From a virus, in the IMG/VR virus record IMGVR_UViG_3300030047_000084, positions 1 to 32,063 of that record: a DNA stretch of 32,063 nucleotides. One strand, given 5' to 3'. Within the stretch, counting starts at the first letter, position 1. Each line of letters opens with the position of its first letter. A program made the position numbers and the translations under genes. Of this stretch, positions 30,932 to 32,063 are shown piece after piece. A model generated the notes under the pieces. The model made no database searches. It saw only the letters and a list, made by a program, of their open reading frames with translations, and was not told the origin of the DNA.

Positions 30932-30976
30932 AATTTAATTATACATTTTAAAACTTTATTTTGTTTTAGAAAGGTA

Positions 30977-31468
30977 GTGTCTTACAATAGCTTTTTTGCG
31001 ACCTTAACAGGTATTATTTTTCCTTTTGCTGGGTCTACCGCACCAACAGGGTTTTTGCTTTGTAATGGGTCAGCAGTTTCTCGCACAACATACGCCAGTT
31101 TATTCGCAATAATTGGAACAAATTACGGGGCTGGAAATGGTACGACTACATTTAATTTACCTGATTTTTTAGGTAAAATCCCCGTTGGAAAGTCGACTGA
31201 CACTGAATTTAACGCACTCGGAAAGACAGGCGGAGAGAAAAGTCATAAACTTACTACAACGGAAATGCCAGTCCACGCCCATAGTTTTAACAGTGGGGCT
31301 GATACCTATGGTTTTGCTAGAATGTCGGCACAAGCAAACCAATATTTGGCTGGGAGTGGCTCAACGAGAATTAAAGAGGATTACACTACTATTGCCAACG
31401 CTGGGGGCGACGGTAACCACAATAATATTCAACCTTACAACACCGTAAATTATATAATTAAGTTTTAA
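30977..31468 (+). CDS. Alternative tail-collar cassette, probably silent, plus strand
   Basis: This 163-residue frame (first usable start GTG at 30977) is homologous to the opposite-strand collar gene. It has YNSFFATLTGIIFPFAG, APTGFLLCNGSAVSRTTY, GTTTFNLPDFLGKIPVGKS and the end NNIQPYNTVNYIIKF, typical of phage tail-collar (microcystin-dependent-protein-like) domains. No ATG, Shine-Dalgarno or promoter is visible. The frame is open from 30923, and the N-terminal hinge region of the other copy is missing. It converges on and overlaps the other gene's 3' end by 11 bases. Best explained as a stored cassette that inversion would join to the expressed N-terminus. Confidence 0.75.
   Translation: MSYNSFFATLTGIIFPFAGSTAPTGFLLCNGSAVSRTTYASLFAIIGTNYGAGNGTTTFNLPDFLGKIPVGKSTDTEFNALGKTGGEKSHKLTTTEMPVHAHSFNSGADTYGFARMSAQANQYLAGSGSTRIKEDYTTIANAGGDGNHNNIQPYNTVNYIIKF
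30992..31006 (+). repeat. Inverted repeat arm, outer pair (with 31941-31955)
   Basis: TTTTTTGCGACCTTA is present here and as its exact reverse complement at 31941-31955. Both copies encode the FFATL segment of the two collar frames. The pair flanks 31007-31940. Confidence 0.8.
31037..31056 (+). repeat. Inverted repeat arm, inner pair (with 31891-31910)
   Basis: The 20-base sequence ACCGCACCAACAGGGTTTTT occurs here and as its exact reverse complement at 31891-31910, in surroundings where the two genes have diverged. It encodes the APTGFLL segment in each. Its perfect conservation marks it as a candidate crossover site. Confidence 0.85.
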
Positions 31469-32011
31469 TGATATAATTTATCGTAATATACGGCTGAATA
31501 TTGTTGTGTGCTAGACCACTACCAGTATTTTCCATAACACCACCATTACCTCTCATTGGTGGGTTTGGTCTATCAGTAGCACCAGCCTGAGTGATTGAGC
31601 CAAGCCAAGACGTATCATCTGGCAACCAACCAGAGTCTACATTGTGTGAATAAGCTCTCATTCTATGGCTATGAGCTGGTATTTGGGTAACGTCGAGCGT
31701 GTTAGTTTTTGCCCCGCCAACTTGTCCAAGAGTCGCAAACTCAGTATCGCTAGATTTACCAACGATTACTCTACCTCGAGCGTCGGGAATATTGAAAGTC
31801 GTTGTCCCGTTTCCTACTCCGTAAGTAGTGCCTATCTTAGCAAATAAAGCCGAGTAGGTTGTCCTTGATATGGCTGAGCCATCACACAATAAAAACCCTG
31901 TTGGTGCGGTTGCCCCAGCATAGGGGAAAATCGCCCCGACTAAGGTCGCAAAAAATTCATTGTACGTCGTTAAATTTACTTTGTTACCCAAAGCGGTTGA
32001 TAAATCAGTCT
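31458..32011 (-). CDS. Tail collar fibre protein, main part (starts at 127 across the joint)
   Basis: This holds residues 43-226 of the collar fibre whose N-terminal 42 codons lie at 127-1. After the hinge DQTDLSTALGNKVNLTTYN come FFATLVGAIFPYAG, PTGFLLCDGSAISRTTY, TFNIPDARGRVIVGKSSD and the end NNIQPYITINYIIKT, the tail-collar domain pattern. The Met inside GNK (31991) is only a GTG-like internal position, not the true start. The domain sits at the tail tip in many phages and contacts the host. Two inverted repeats are shared with the opposite-strand cassette. Confidence 0.88.
31891..31910 (-). repeat. Inverted repeat arm, inner pair (with 31037-31056)
   Basis: This is the reverse complement copy of the 20-base repeat in the expressed collar gene. 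Confidence 0.85.
31941..31955 (-). repeat. Inverted repeat arm, outer pair (with 30992-31006)
   Basis: This is the reverse complement copy of the 15-base repeat, near the boundary between the constant N-terminal part and the variable collar domain. Confidence 0.8.
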
Positions 32012-32035
32012 GGTCGCCAAGAGTTCCAGTGATTG
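32012..32035. repeat. Terminal direct repeat (circle joint), right copy
   Basis: This is an exact copy of bases 1-24. The true continuation after it is base 25 onward (CCCCCCAAAT), not the G-run that follows in the window. Confidence 0.9.
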
Positions 32036-32063
32036 GGGGGGGGGGGGGGCCGGGGGCGGCGGG
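32036..32063. other. Poly-G-like sequencing or assembly artefact
   Basis: The last 28 bases are almost only G, with a few C. They disagree with the real continuation at base 25 and contain GGCC and CCGG, which I did not find elsewhere in the window. Dark-cycle G runs at read ends from two-colour sequencers give such tails. Confidence 0.85.

Noticed and set aside
30977-31991. Diversity-generating retroelement acting on the collar genes
   Set aside because: No reverse transcriptase gene, and the two collar copies differ throughout, not only at adenine positions of a short template.
1-32063. CRISPR array
   Set aside because: No regularly spaced direct repeats with unique spacers were seen in any non-coding stretch.
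1-32063. Integrase, excisionase or attachment site indicating a temperate phage
   Set aside because: No tyrosine or serine recombinase motifs were recognised. The XRE-like regulator alone does not show lysogeny.
1-32063. Alternative genetic code (TGA read as an amino acid)
   Set aside because: Several genes end naturally in TGA within coupled ATGA overlaps and at 25306 and 14724, and long frames need no read-through.
32036-32063. G-rich tail as a telomere-like or quadruplex end
   Set aside because: It conflicts with the true continuation at base 25 and has the look of poly-G read-end error.

Overview
This window is a complete or nearly complete genome of a tailed siphovirus-type bacteriophage, very probably assembled from metagenomic reads. 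The first 24 bases recur at 32012-32035. A tail-fibre reading frame runs unbroken across that joint (127 down to 1, then 32011 down to 31458), so the molecule closes into a circle of about 32,011 bp. The last 28 bases (32036-32063) are a G-rich sequencing artefact. Almost every gene is on the minus strand. The only plus-strand genes are a small nuclease-like gene (14328-14726) and a tail-collar cassette (30977-31468). The genetic code is standard, with TGA used as a stop. The host is not identifiable from sequence alone. G+C is lowish, promoters are sigma70-like (TTGACA / TATAAT), and most genes lack a clear Shine-Dalgarno. No integrase, invertase, polymerase or helicase was recognised.

In transcription order on the minus strand, the late region begins at about 14.1 kb. 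It holds small and large terminase, a portal fused to a MuF domain, HK97-type prohead protease, major capsid protein, head-tail connector and completion proteins, tail tube, tail-assembly chaperones with a programmed -1 frameshift, tape measure, distal tail protein and tail hub. The collar fibre then spans the circle joint, followed by two further fibre or baseplate proteins (30.9-28.8 kb), a C39-type peptidase endolysin, and two holin-like membrane proteins (27.8-27.2 kb).

The early region runs from 27.2 kb to 14.7 kb. It holds zinc-finger and HNH proteins, a replication initiator with iteron-like repeats behind a putative attenuator leader, a coiled-coil protein, RecT, a YqaJ exonuclease, an XRE-type regulator and several unknowns. 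Next come a 580-base non-coding stretch with a tRNA(CAT) and two structured RNA elements, a chain of tiny ATGA-coupled membrane and zinc-ribbon genes, a metallophosphoesterase and a VRR-NUC nuclease. RecT and YqaJ give single-strand-annealing recombination, and the initiator presumably recruits host replication proteins.

The strongest unusual signals are: (i) seven tetranucleotide palindromes (GATC, CATG, TGCA, GGCC, CCGG, GCGC, CGCG) appear to be absent from the genuine 32 kb; (ii) two convergent, homologous collar genes carry perfect inverted repeats and look like an invertible fibre cassette; (iii) a structured RNA of about 240 nt sits beside the tRNA, with helices that pair better on the minus strand; (iv) a terminator/antiterminator-like leader precedes the replication gene; (v) two early promoters share an inverted-repeat operator in the spacer; (vi) a TATAATTAAATTATG motif sits directly at many late start codons.
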